From assembly GCA_934402125.1 (NCBI GenBank), contig CAKRTY010000102.1:1-6289 (forward strand): a stretch of 6,289 bases of DNA, read 5' to 3'. Below are positions 1-6,289 of this stretch, piece after piece; the first letter of the stretch is position 1, and the number at the start of each line of letters is the position of its first letter. The position numbers and the translations under genes are program-made. This DNA comes from an uncultured Anaerosacchariphilus sp. (GTDB lineage Bacteria; Bacillota; Clostridia; Lachnospirales; Lachnospiraceae). The notes below the pieces were generated by a model. It saw only the letters and a list, made by a program, of their open reading frames with translations, did not search any database and was not told the DNA's origin.

Positions 1-37
1 TGGGGTTTGACAAGACGGGAGGGTGAACGCCAAAGCC
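1..37. other. Unassigned edge sequence after the cyuA stop
   Basis: These 37 bases follow the cyuA stop codon in the direction of transcription. I see no start codon with a ribosome binding site, no hairpin and no T-run, so they neither begin a recognisable gene nor supply a terminator within the window. Confidence 0.4.
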
Positions 38-1306
38 TCAGGGCTCCAGCATAATTTTCAGGATCTCCACATCGGTGGAACGCATGCCCTCCCGGCCCAT
101 ACGGCCAAAGCTCCTGATGGTCGCCTCCACATCTTCCTTTACCAGACCCTCGCCGTTGCGGAAGCCCCTGTGCTCCGCCGCCATGTAGTAGGCCATAATG
201 GCCGCGTCCACAGACGAAGCGATTTTCGCCGCGCAGGAGGCCTTGGCTCCGTCGCAGACGATACCGGATACATTGGCCAGGGTGTTGGTCATGGTCTCGG
301 CTATGGTATCGAAATCCGCCCCATGCAGGTAAGCAATACCGGCTCCCGCACCGGCAGCCGCCGACACAGCCCCGCAGTAGGCGCTCAGCTTACCCAGCTC
401 GTTTTTCTGGTAAATAGCCGCCAGGTTAGACAGTACTAATGCCCGATATTCCTTCTCTTTGTCCGCATACAGGTAATCGGCAAAAACCGCCACCGGCAGG
501 CTGACGGTCATGCCCTGGTTGCCGCTGCCGGAATTGATCATAACCGGCAGGACGCAGCCGTTCATACGGGCGTCGCTTCCCGCCGCCGGAAGGGCGCGGG
601 CCCGGTTACGCACATCGTCGCCGTAGTATTTCAGAATGGTCGCGCCCACATTGGCTCCGTATTTCTTCGTCAGCCCCTCCCGGGCAATGCTCATATTGTA
701 AGCCAGCTGCCGGTCAATCAAAGCCTGAATCTCTTCAATTTTCACTGTCTGGGCAAACTCATAGATATCCTTCAGATTCAGAAGGCTTCGATCGGTGGTT
801 GCCGCGTTCTCTGCCTTTTTCTCTTTCTGGAAAAGCACCTCTCCATTTTTCTCGAGTCTCACAATATTGGTATGGGAAAAAGCGATTTCCGCCAGCGCCG
901 TGTCCTCTCCTGCCTTCAGCTCCACGATAATCTGCAGGTTGGATACCCCCTCCAGAAGCTCCACATGGCAGATTTTTTCCTTCAGAAGCTTCCGGGTCAG
1001 CCTAAGATCCTCGTCTGTCACATCCACCAGAACCTCCAGCTCTTTATCCGGATTTCCGCCGATAGCCCCCAGAATCGCGCTGGTTTCGATCCCCTTCAGA
1101 TCACCCGTAGTGGGAACGATGACTGCCTTCACATTCTTGATGATGTTGCCGCTGCAGCCTACAGTAATCGATTCCGGCATTTTTCCCAGAACCTCCCGGG
1201 CCTTCGCAGCCGCGTAGGCGATGGCAATCGGCTCTGTACAGCCCAGCGCCGGTACCAGCTCCTCCTTCAGAATTTCCAGATATTCCTCATAACTATGCTT
1301 TTCCAT
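38..1306 (-). CDS. cyuA: L-cysteine desulfidase family protein (CyuA/YhaM, UPF0597; often labelled serine dehydratase alpha-like)
   Basis: This is a complete 422-residue protein of the CyuA/YhaM family. Characterised members break L-cysteine down to pyruvate, sulfide and ammonia in the cytosol with a [4Fe-4S] cluster. Three cysteines sit where the family's cluster ligands are expected: Cys23 in LGCTEP, Cys311 in YCGAVSAAAGAGAG and Cys351 in VCDGAKASC. The last two are 40 residues apart, the same spacing as Cys282 and Cys322 of the Methanocaldococcus enzyme as I recall it. The glycine-rich SGSGNQG (residues 259-265) and CSGNIIKN (51-58) are also family hallmarks. No signal peptide or membrane segment is visible. 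The ATG at 1304-1306 is preceded by GGGAAG (1315-1320) with 8 nt of spacing. The gene lies 49 nt behind recJ with no terminator between, so co-transcription is likely. Family assignment is firm. The substrate (cysteine rather than serine or another amino acid) is inferred from the family. Confidence 0.88.
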   Translation of the reverse strand: MEKHSYEEYLEILKEELVPALGCTEPIAIAYAAAKAREVLGKMPESITVGCSGNIIKNVKAVIVPTTGDLKGIETSAILGAIGGNPDKELEVLVDVTDEDLRLTRKLLKEKICHVELLEGVSNLQIIVELKAGEDTALAEIAFSHTNIVRLEKNGEVLFQKEKKAENAATTDRSLLNLKDIYEFAQTVKIEEIQALIDRQLAYNMSIAREGLTKKYGANVGATILKYYGDDVRNRARALPAAGSDARMNGCVLPVMINSGSGNQGMTVSLPVAVFADYLYADKEKEYRALVLSNLAAIYQKNELGKLSAYCGAVSAAAGAGAGIAYLHGADFDTIAETMTNTLANVSGIVCDGAKASCAAKIASSVDAAIMAYYMAAEHRGFRNGEGLVKEDVEATIRSFGRMGREGMRSTDVEILKIMLEP

Positions 1307-1355
1307 AACCTTCTCTTCCCGTTCTTTTTTATTTTATTTTTTTACTTTTCTTTCT
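1307..1355 (-). other. Purine-rich recJ-cyuA spacer with ribosome binding site
   Basis: Read on the coding (minus) strand, 43 of these 49 bases are purines, mostly A, ending in GGGAAG then AGAAGGTT before the cyuA start codon. It contains no hairpin and no T-run on the coding strand, so it should not terminate transcription. It most simply acts as an unstructured leader carrying the Shine-Dalgarno at 1315-1320. I see no convincing promoter in it, which supports recJ and cyuA sharing one transcript. Confidence 0.5.
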
Positions 1356-3074
1356 TTAGCGCCAGCTCTCCACTACCGCCTGTACGGTTCTCCTGCCCTG
1401 AAATTCATTGATTTCCGGATAATAGAGCAGGCAAATCTTGTCTTTTTCTTCCAGGTATCGCAGATCCCCCTCTACGTTTCCAAAGCTGATTCCCTCCAGA
1501 CGGCTCCCCCTGTCGTCCTCCAGGAGAGTCTTCAGCACATTGCGGTTTTTCCCGATGATACGGGCGCTTTTCACGCGGACATTTGCCGCCGCGAACAGGG
1601 GCTTATCATTTTCCTTGCCAAATGGCTCCAGAAGCTCAAGCTCCTTTATAATCTGCTCGCCTGCATACTGAATGGGCAGGACGGCGTCGTAGGACAGCTT
1701 CGGAACCAGATCCTCGTCGGTCAGACGGCAGTTTTCATTAAGGCGTTTCCGCAAAATCTCCACGTTTTCGGTAGGAATGGACAGGCCCGCCGCCATGGGG
1801 TGGCCGCCGAATTTGGTAAATAATTCCGCCACCTTCGTCATTTCCTCAAACATATGGTAGCCCGGAATCGAGCGGCCTGAGCCCTTCACGCCCTCCTCCC
1901 CGTCGGTCAGCACAAAGCAGGGACGGAAGTACCGCTCCCGGATCCGTCCTGCGATAATCCCTGCCAGACTTTCGTGACAGTCGGGCAGATAGATCACCAG
2001 TACCCGATCCTTTCCCAGCTCTGTCTCCTCCACCAGACGGATAGCCTCTTCTGTTCCCTTCGCCGTCAGATCCTTCCGGCTGTCGTTCAGGGCTTTCAGA
2101 TCGCCCGCCAGCTTTTCTGCCTCTGCGGCGGTTCCGGCACCCAGAAGCTCCAAAGCCCGCTTCGCCGTGTCCAGCCGTCCGCTGGCGTTGATACAGGGAC
2201 CAATGACAAAGCCGATATGGTAGGCAGTCAGCTTCTTTCCCTCCAGACCGTTGACCGCCAACAGGGCCCGGTAACCGGGGTTGTCTGTCTGCTCCAGCTG
2301 CCGCAGTCCATATTTTACCAGAATCCGGTTTTCTCCGGTCAGATCCATGATGTCACCGATGGTAGCCACTGCCGCAAACTGGGCCAGTCTCAGAAACTCT
2401 TCCCGGGGAACCCCCGCCTCCTGATAGAGTACCTCCACCAGCCGCCAGGCCACCGCCGCTCCGCAGAGCTTTTTATAGGAATAGGGACAGTCTGCCTGCT
2501 TGGGATTCACAATCACGTCGGCCGGAGGCAGAACCGTGATGCGACTTCCGTCCGGCTCCTCCCGGTAGGGGATCTCGTGGTGGTCGGTGACGATAACGGT
2601 CATGCCAAGTTCTTTTGCATAGGCGATTTCTTTGGCTGCAGCGATACCGTTGTCGCAGGTGACAATGGTGTCAATTCCCGCATCCTTCGCCTGCTCGATC
2701 AGGTGCTCATTGATGCCGTAGCCGTCCTTCAGACGGTCGGGAATCACCGTATCTACCCTTGCACCGGCTCTTCTTAAGCCTGTCACCAGAATGTGGGTGG
2801 CGTTTACGCCGTCGATATCATAATCGCCGATGATACGGATCGGCGCGCCCTCCCGGATTTTTTTAAGTAACAGCGCCACGGCCTCCGTCATGCCTTTCAT
2901 CCGCCGGGCGTCCGCCAGATCCTCCAGAGTTCCGTACAGATAGCTCCGTACCTCCGCCTCGCTTTCCCCGGCCCGGCTGCGGATCAGCCGCATGGCCATG
3001 GGACTTACCCCGAATTTCTCCGCCAGATCCTGATTGCCTTCGATTCTGGGGGCTTCGATCCATTGTTCCTTCAT
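1356..3074 (-). CDS. recJ: Single-stranded-DNA-specific exonuclease RecJ
   Basis: RecJ degrades single-stranded DNA 5' to 3' in RecF-type recombination, mismatch repair and base excision repair, using Mn/Mg ions. Residues below count from the chosen start. The DHH phosphoesterase motifs are all present: DYDIDG (84-89), TCDNG with Asp141, DHH (164-166) and the GD pair with Asp241. The DHHA1 domain shows NASGRLD (296-302), GSGRS (398-402) and FGGHPMAAG (422-430). The C-terminal part holds the OB-fold region introduced by LLEPFGKEN. The length, 572 residues, is close to E. coli RecJ (about 577). The frame stays open for 30 more codons to 3164, but that extension (start at ATG 3162-3164) runs through the terminator at 3127-3159 and has no RecJ-like sequence, while MKEQW and the following helix resemble normal RecJ N-termini. 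GGGAGA (3086-3091) lies 11 nt before the chosen ATG, a somewhat long spacing. It is followed by cyuA, probably in one operon. Confidence 0.95.
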   Translation of the reverse strand: MKEQWIEAPRIEGNQDLAEKFGVSPMAMRLIRSRAGESEAEVRSYLYGTLEDLADARRMKGMTEAVALLLKKIREGAPIRIIGDYDIDGVNATHILVTGLRRAGARVDTVIPDRLKDGYGINEHLIEQAKDAGIDTIVTCDNGIAAAKEIAYAKELGMTVIVTDHHEIPYREEPDGSRITVLPPADVIVNPKQADCPYSYKKLCGAAVAWRLVEVLYQEAGVPREEFLRLAQFAAVATIGDIMDLTGENRILVKYGLRQLEQTDNPGYRALLAVNGLEGKKLTAYHIGFVIGPCINASGRLDTAKRALELLGAGTAAEAEKLAGDLKALNDSRKDLTAKGTEEAIRLVEETELGKDRVLVIYLPDCHESLAGIIAGRIRERYFRPCFVLTDGEEGVKGSGRSIPGYHMFEEMTKVAELFTKFGGHPMAAGLSIPTENVEILRKRLNENCRLTDEDLVPKLSYDAVLPIQYAGEQIIKELELLEPFGKENDKPLFAAANVRVKSARIIGKNRNVLKTLLEDDRGSRLEGISFGNVEGDLRYLEEKDKICLLYYPEINEFQGRRTVQAVVESWR

Positions 3075-3085
3075 AATATGTACAA

Positions 3086-3091
3086 TCTCCC
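3086..3091 (-). promoter_or_regulatory. Ribosome binding site deciding the recJ start
   Basis: On the minus strand this reads GGGAGA, 11 nt ahead of the ATG at 3072-3074. It is the best Shine-Dalgarno match between the terminator and the conserved RecJ coding sequence, and supports the internal methionine over the distal start at 3164. The spacing is at the long end of the usual range, so the support is moderate. Confidence 0.6.
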
Positions 3092-3110
3092 GTAAATCAT
3101 AGTTCGTATG

Positions 3111-3122
3111 TATCATATGATA
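3111..3122. promoter_or_regulatory. 12-bp perfect palindrome in the recJ upstream region, possible operator or promoter element
   Basis: The sequence TATCATATGATA is its own reverse complement. It lies in the AT-rich gap between the terminator and recJ. On the minus strand it contains TATGAT (3112-3117), a 5-of-6 match to a -10 box that would give a leader of about 30 nt, but no good -35 lies 16-18 nt upstream because that place is taken by the terminator stem. It could be a repressor site, an extended AT-rich promoter, or chance in a low-complexity stretch. Confidence 0.3.
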
Positions 3123-3126
3123 ACAT

Positions 3127-3159
3127 AAAAAGGCAGATGTTGCACCATCTGCCTTTTTT
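3127..3159 (-). terminator. Rho-independent terminator after secDF (bidirectional in form)
   Basis: A perfect stem GGCAGATG/CATCTGCC (3132-3139 with 3146-3153) closes a 6-nt loop. It is extended by paired A and T runs on the two flanks, so a U-tract follows the hairpin on either strand. On the minus strand it starts 26 nt after the secDF stop and ends in TTTTTATG, which suits termination of the scfB-secDF transcript. No gene arrives from the plus side, so the bidirectional form may only reflect the stem symmetry or may block antisense transcription. Confidence 0.88.
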
Positions 3160-3184
3160 CTCAATCTAAAATTCCCGCAAAAAT

Positions 3185-5326
3185 TTAGTTCTTCTTACCC
3201 AGCTTCGTCTTCATCACATACCACAGCGCGCCTGTAATACATACAGAGGAGTACGCGCCGCAGACGATACCTACCATCAGGGGCAGGGCAAACTCACGGA
3301 TAGACGCGACGCCCAGTACATACAGCACTGCAACGGTGATAAAGGTCGTCACAGAGGTATTAACGCTTCGGGACAGGGTCTGGGTGATACTGCGGTTTAC
3401 CAGCTCCTGCAGATCCGTCTTCCGTCCGGCCACTGCCAGATTCTCACGGATCCGGTCGAAGATAACGATGGTGGCATTGATGGAATAACCTACGATGGTC
3501 AGCATGCAGGCAATGAAGTTGCTACCCACAGACAGCCTTGCTACTGCATAGAAGGCCAGTACCACCAGGACGTCATGCAGAAGAGCCACCACCGCGCTGG
3601 TCGCGAACCGGATATCCTTGAACCGAAACCAGATATACAGCAGCATAAACAGAGCTGCCAGCAGTACAGCGGTGATGGCGTCGGAGCGCATCTCACTGCT
3701 GATTGCCGCGCCGATGTTCTCGATCGCAATCTGATTCTCATCTACGCCAAACTTCTCCACCAGCTCCTGACACAGGGCCTCGCGAGTCTCCAGATCCAGG
3801 GCTCTGGTCTTTACGATGACGTCGTTGCTGCCGTCTACCTTCTGGGCCTGAATCTCATTGCTTCCGATAACCTCGCTTACCACCGGCTTCACAGTCTCGT
3901 CGATCTCCTGAATGGACAGGGCCTCGTTCATCGGAATGGTAATGCTGGTACCACCCTGGAACTCCAGGCTGTAATTCAGCGCGCCCTTACCCTTGGAGCC
4001 GTTCACGCCCATCACTGCCAATCCGCCCAGAATCAGCACTGCGGAAATCACAAAGCAGATATTTTTCTTGCTGAGGAAGTTTATGGTCTTACGCTCCTTC
4101 TGGATACCGTAAAGCTTCGCGTCCTGAAGACCCAGCGCGTAAAACGCGTTCATAATCAGTCTGGTTACTACCAGAGCGGTAAACATGGAAACCACGATAC
4201 TTAAAGCCAGCGTATGGGCAAAGCCCTTGACCGATCCGGAGCCCTTCAGGCTCAGGATAATCGCCGCAATCAGCGTGGTAATATTGCCGTCCAGGATAGC
4301 GGACAGCGCCTTCTGGAAGCCTGTCTTAATAGAGCCCTTTACCGACTTGCCTGCGCCGATCTCCTCCCGGATACGGGCAAAGATAATAACGTTGGCGTCC
4401 ACGGCCATACCGATACCCAGGATAATACCTGCGATACCCGGCAGAGTCAGGGTAATCTCAAAGGCATTTAAAAGCCCCAGTGTCAGACCCACGTAAGAGG
4501 TCAGCGCGATACCGGCAGCCACACCCGGCAGACGGTACATCACAATCATAAAAATTACAACCAGCACAAAGCCGATGATTCCGGCCAGCAGACTGGTACG
4601 GATAGCGTCAGTGCCAAGCTGTGCGCCTACTACCTTGGACTGGATCTCCTCCAGCTCCACCTTCAGGGAACCAATCCGGATGGTGGAAGCCAGCTGCTCA
4701 GCCGCCTCATAGGACTCCATATTGGTGATGGCTGCATTACCGTTGGTGATAGCAGTCTGTACGGTAGGCGCGCTGATGGTCTCGCCGTCATATACGATGG
4801 CAATGCGGGAACCGATGTTGGCTGCGGTAGCCTCCGCAAACTTCTCGGCGCCCTCGTCCGTCAGAGTCAGAGCCACTTCATAATCGACATTGTTCAGATT
4901 GTCCTTGTAGGTCTTTGCCTCTGCCGTCTTGATATCCGTTCCGGACAGCAGCTCGTTGCTGGACATATCCTGGAAGGAAAGAGAACCAGGTTTTCCAAGT
5001 TCTTCCAGAATCGCATTCGCGTCGGTCACGCCCGGAATCTCGATGTTGATCCGGTTGTCGCCCTGGGGGTAAACCTGCGCCTCGGTGCTGTAGCCCTCCA
5101 CACGCTTCTGCAGCTTGTAGATGGTGTCGTTCATCTCCTCGGCGCTGGGCGTCTCTCCCTTTGCCTGATAGGTAATACTTACGCCGCCTGCCAGGTCAAG
5201 ACCCAACGGAATGTTCTTTGCGGCTCCTGTTTTGTTCTCGCCCACTCCTACGGCAGCCAGTGCCAGCAGTCCCGCTGTCACTGCCACAGTCAGAATCAGG
5301 CTTACAATTCCTGTATTCTTCTTCAT
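3185..5326 (-). CDS. secDF: Protein translocase subunit SecDF (fused SecD-SecF)
   Basis: SecDF is a membrane protein of the Sec translocon that uses the proton or sodium gradient to pull exported proteins out after SecA-driven translocation. The 713 residues join SecD and SecF, as in Bacillus subtilis SecDF (about 737). The SecD half has an N-terminal helix (about 6-28), the GLDLAGG motif (42-48), an external P1-type domain (about 30-240) and five helices to about 395, including GMAVDANVIIF with Asp310. The SecF half starts with a helix near 424-440, then LEFQGG (454-459), a second external domain, and five helices from about 549 to 705, for 12 in all. Asp310 and Arg653 (in LSRSVNTS), matching the known proton-path residues, are present. 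The SecF-half Asp of the usual GYSxND motif is Ala618 here (GYSINAT), and the SecD-half FERIREE appears as FARIREE. The start at 5324-5326 has AAGGAG 11 nt upstream, inside the end of scfB, and lies 6 nt past the scfB stop. A terminator follows. Confidence 0.96.
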   Translation of the reverse strand: MKKNTGIVSLILTVAVTAGLLALAAVGVGENKTGAAKNIPLGLDLAGGVSITYQAKGETPSAEEMNDTIYKLQKRVEGYSTEAQVYPQGDNRINIEIPGVTDANAILEELGKPGSLSFQDMSSNELLSGTDIKTAEAKTYKDNLNNVDYEVALTLTDEGAEKFAEATAANIGSRIAIVYDGETISAPTVQTAITNGNAAITNMESYEAAEQLASTIRIGSLKVELEEIQSKVVGAQLGTDAIRTSLLAGIIGFVLVVIFMIVMYRLPGVAAGIALTSYVGLTLGLLNAFEITLTLPGIAGIILGIGMAVDANVIIFARIREEIGAGKSVKGSIKTGFQKALSAILDGNITTLIAAIILSLKGSGSVKGFAHTLALSIVVSMFTALVVTRLIMNAFYALGLQDAKLYGIQKERKTINFLSKKNICFVISAVLILGGLAVMGVNGSKGKGALNYSLEFQGGTSITIPMNEALSIQEIDETVKPVVSEVIGSNEIQAQKVDGSNDVIVKTRALDLETREALCQELVEKFGVDENQIAIENIGAAISSEMRSDAITAVLLAALFMLLYIWFRFKDIRFATSAVVALLHDVLVVLAFYAVARLSVGSNFIACMLTIVGYSINATIVIFDRIRENLAVAGRKTDLQELVNRSITQTLSRSVNTSVTTFITVAVLYVLGVASIREFALPLMVGIVCGAYSSVCITGALWYVMKTKLGKKN

Positions 5327-5332
5327 GATTCT

Positions 5333-6289
5333 TTATTCTCCTTGTCCGGCCGTAGCTGCCTTAATCATAATCGCGCATTCCACACGCTTTCTCTGAAGCT
5401 CACAGCCAACGTCATAGGCGTCGTTGATGCTGCCATGGAAGTTGTAGGAGTTGGCCGCGCAGCCGCCGCTGCAGTAAAACTTGGCGAAGCACTTCTGGCA
5501 TTTCTCCTTTGCGTAGACATTACAGCACTTGAACTCGTCGCGAAGCTCCTCGTTTTTCACGCCGTCCCAGACATTTCCCATGAGAAATTCTTCATTTCCC
5601 ACGAACTGATGACAGGGGTACAGGTCGCCCCAGGGAGTCACAGCCAGGTACTCGGTTCCGGATCCGCAGCCGGACAGACGCTTGTATACACAGGGGCCTC
5701 CGGTCAGGTCAATCATGAAGTGGAAGAAGTTGAAATCATTCTCCTTGCCGTGACGCTTCACCATCTCAGCTGCCAGCTTATCGTACTGCTGGCAGATAAA
5801 GGGGATATCCTCCTCGCGGATAGCGTAATCCTCCTCCGGCGGCGCTACAACCGGCTCTACGGACACCTGCTTGAAGCCTAAGTCTGCCATATGCAGCACG
5901 TCCTCACAGAAATCCAGGTTGTTGTGAGTGAAGGTACCGCGCACATAGTAATCTGTCTGGTTCCGGCTGTCCGCCAGCTTCTGGAACTTGGGAACAATGA
6001 TATCGTAGCTGCCATGTCCGTTCCGGAAGGGACGCATCTTATCGTTGACTTCCTTTCGTCCGTCGATACTTAAGACTACGTTGCTCATCTCTTTGTTGAC
6101 AAACTCCTGCACCTCGTCATTTAAGAGGATGCCGTTGGTGGTCAGCGTGAAACGGAACTTCTTATCGTGAAGCTTCTCCTGCTCCCGTCCATAAGCTACC
6201 AGATCCTTTACCACCTGCCAGTTCATCAGCGGCTCGCCTCCGAAGAAGTCCACCTCCAGATTCCGGCGGCTTCCCGAATTGGCAATCAG
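5333..6289 (-). CDS. scfB: Thioether cross-link-forming SCIFF peptide maturase (radical SAM/SPASM), 5' end missing
   Basis: This is the C-terminal 318 residues of a radical SAM enzyme that forms a cysteine-to-Thr/Ser type thioether bond in the SCIFF peptide (six cysteines in forty-five residues), as shown for CteB of Clostridium thermocellum. The frame is open to the window edge. The GTG at 6251-6253 is internal, since LEVDFFGGEP reads straight through it, so the true start lies outside. Counting from the first visible residue, the SAM-binding GGEP is at 17-20 and SIDG at 74-77. The SPASM domain is complete: Cys208-x12-G-x4-Cys226, then CQKCFAKFYCSGGC (264-277, the C-x2-C-x5-C-x3-C pattern), then Cys296. 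These should hold two auxiliary [4Fe-4S] clusters. The N-terminal CxxxCxxC site and the RiPP-recognition domain expected in a protein of about 450 residues are beyond the edge. It is followed after 6 nt by secDF. Other SPASM maturases are possible, but the GCGSGTEY and VGCELQRKRVECAI stretches fit the SCIFF family closely. Confidence 0.9.
   Translation of the reverse strand: MIANSGSRRNLEVDFFGGEPLMNWQVVKDLVAYGREQEKLHDKKFRFTLTTNGILLNDEVQEFVNKEMSNVVLSIDGRKEVNDKMRPFRNGHGSYDIIVPKFQKLADSRNQTDYYVRGTFTHNNLDFCEDVLHMADLGFKQVSVEPVVAPPEEDYAIREEDIPFICQQYDKLAAEMVKRHGKENDFNFFHFMIDLTGGPCVYKRLSGCGSGTEYLAVTPWGDLYPCHQFVGNEEFLMGNVWDGVKNEELRDEFKCCNVYAKEKCQKCFAKFYCSGGCAANSYNFHGSINDAYDVGCELQRKRVECAIMIKAATAGQGE
5338..5343 (-). 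promoter_or_regulatory. secDF ribosome binding site embedded in the scfB 3' end
   Basis: On the minus strand this is AAGGAG, 11 nt ahead of the secDF ATG. It is formed by the codons for Gln, Gly and Glu at the very end of scfB, and the scfB stop (5333-5335) falls between it and the secDF start. A ribosome ending on scfB would therefore clear or occupy this site, a usual layout for translational coupling. Confidence 0.75.

Noticed and set aside
872..1411. 179-codon plus-strand frame over the start of cyuA and the end of recJ
   Set aside because: It overlaps two well-supported minus-strand genes, and its C-terminus is a run of Phe, Ser and Pro made by the T-rich spacer. Nothing in it resembles a known protein.
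1974..2777. 267-codon open frame on the plus strand
   Set aside because: It is wholly antisense to the conserved RecJ catalytic core, shows no recognisable domain, and has biased composition typical of a shadow of a GC-rich gene.
2863..3063. 66-codon minus-strand frame in an alternative frame of recJ
   Set aside because: It is Gly- and Arg-rich low-complexity sequence within the RecJ N-terminal region, with no independent evidence for translation.
3096..3123. Promoter candidate for recJ: TTATCA (3118-3123), 16 nt, TATGAT (3096-3101) on the minus strand
   Set aside because: The boxes are fair matches, but the transcript would begin around 3089, inside the GGGAGA ribosome binding site, leaving almost no leader. 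Not strong enough to list as a promoter.
3127..3159. Stem-loop read as a repeat element or small RNA
   Set aside because: A single copy with a short perfect stem, 6-nt loop and T-run directly behind secDF is fully explained as an intrinsic terminator.
3575..4204. 209-codon plus-strand frame inside secDF
   Set aside because: It is antisense to SecF membrane helices, is His- and Gln-rich without motifs, and has no plausible ribosome binding site or context.
5342..5881. 179-codon plus-strand frame opposite scfB
   Set aside because: It lies opposite the complete SPASM domain, whose cysteine pattern fixes the minus strand as coding.
6251..6253. GTG start for a short radical SAM protein
   Set aside because: The codon lies inside the conserved strand before GGEP, the frame continues upstream to the window edge, and a start here would remove the essential iron-sulfur cluster site.

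Overview
The window looks like chromosomal DNA from a moderately GC-rich member of the Clostridia, most likely a gut-type Lachnospiraceae. The evidence is a SCIFF-peptide maturase (a family almost confined to class Clostridia), a fused SecDF protein of Gram-positive type, AGGAGG-like ribosome binding sites, and dense leftward genes. This placement is inferred from protein families; no rRNA is present. All four genes lie on the minus strand, so transcription runs from right to left.

Reading in the direction of transcription: the right end (5333-6289) holds the C-terminal part of a radical SAM/SPASM enzyme, the SCIFF peptide maturase ScfB, whose 5' end is cut off by the window edge. Six bases after its stop comes secDF (3185-5326), a fused 12-helix Sec-translocon motor whose Shine-Dalgarno lies inside the last codons of scfB, so the two look translationally coupled. 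A strong stem-loop terminator (3127-3159) follows secDF. After a short AT-rich gap with a 12-bp palindrome come recJ (1356-3074, single-strand DNA exonuclease) and, after a 49-nt purine-rich spacer, a cysteine desulfidase family gene (38-1306, cyuA-like). Bases 1-37 lie beyond that gene and hold nothing I can assign.

There are therefore two transcription blocks: scfB-secDF (peptide modification and export) and recJ-cyuA (DNA repair and cysteine breakdown). The main points worth a second look are: the SecF half of SecDF carries Ala where the family normally has a membrane Asp of the proton path; the coupling of scfB with secDF; the recJ start, which must be moved downstream because the longest reading frame runs through the terminator; and the placement of a cysteine desulfidase gene behind recJ. 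I see no CRISPR array, mobile element, tRNA, rRNA or convincing unknown multi-gene system.
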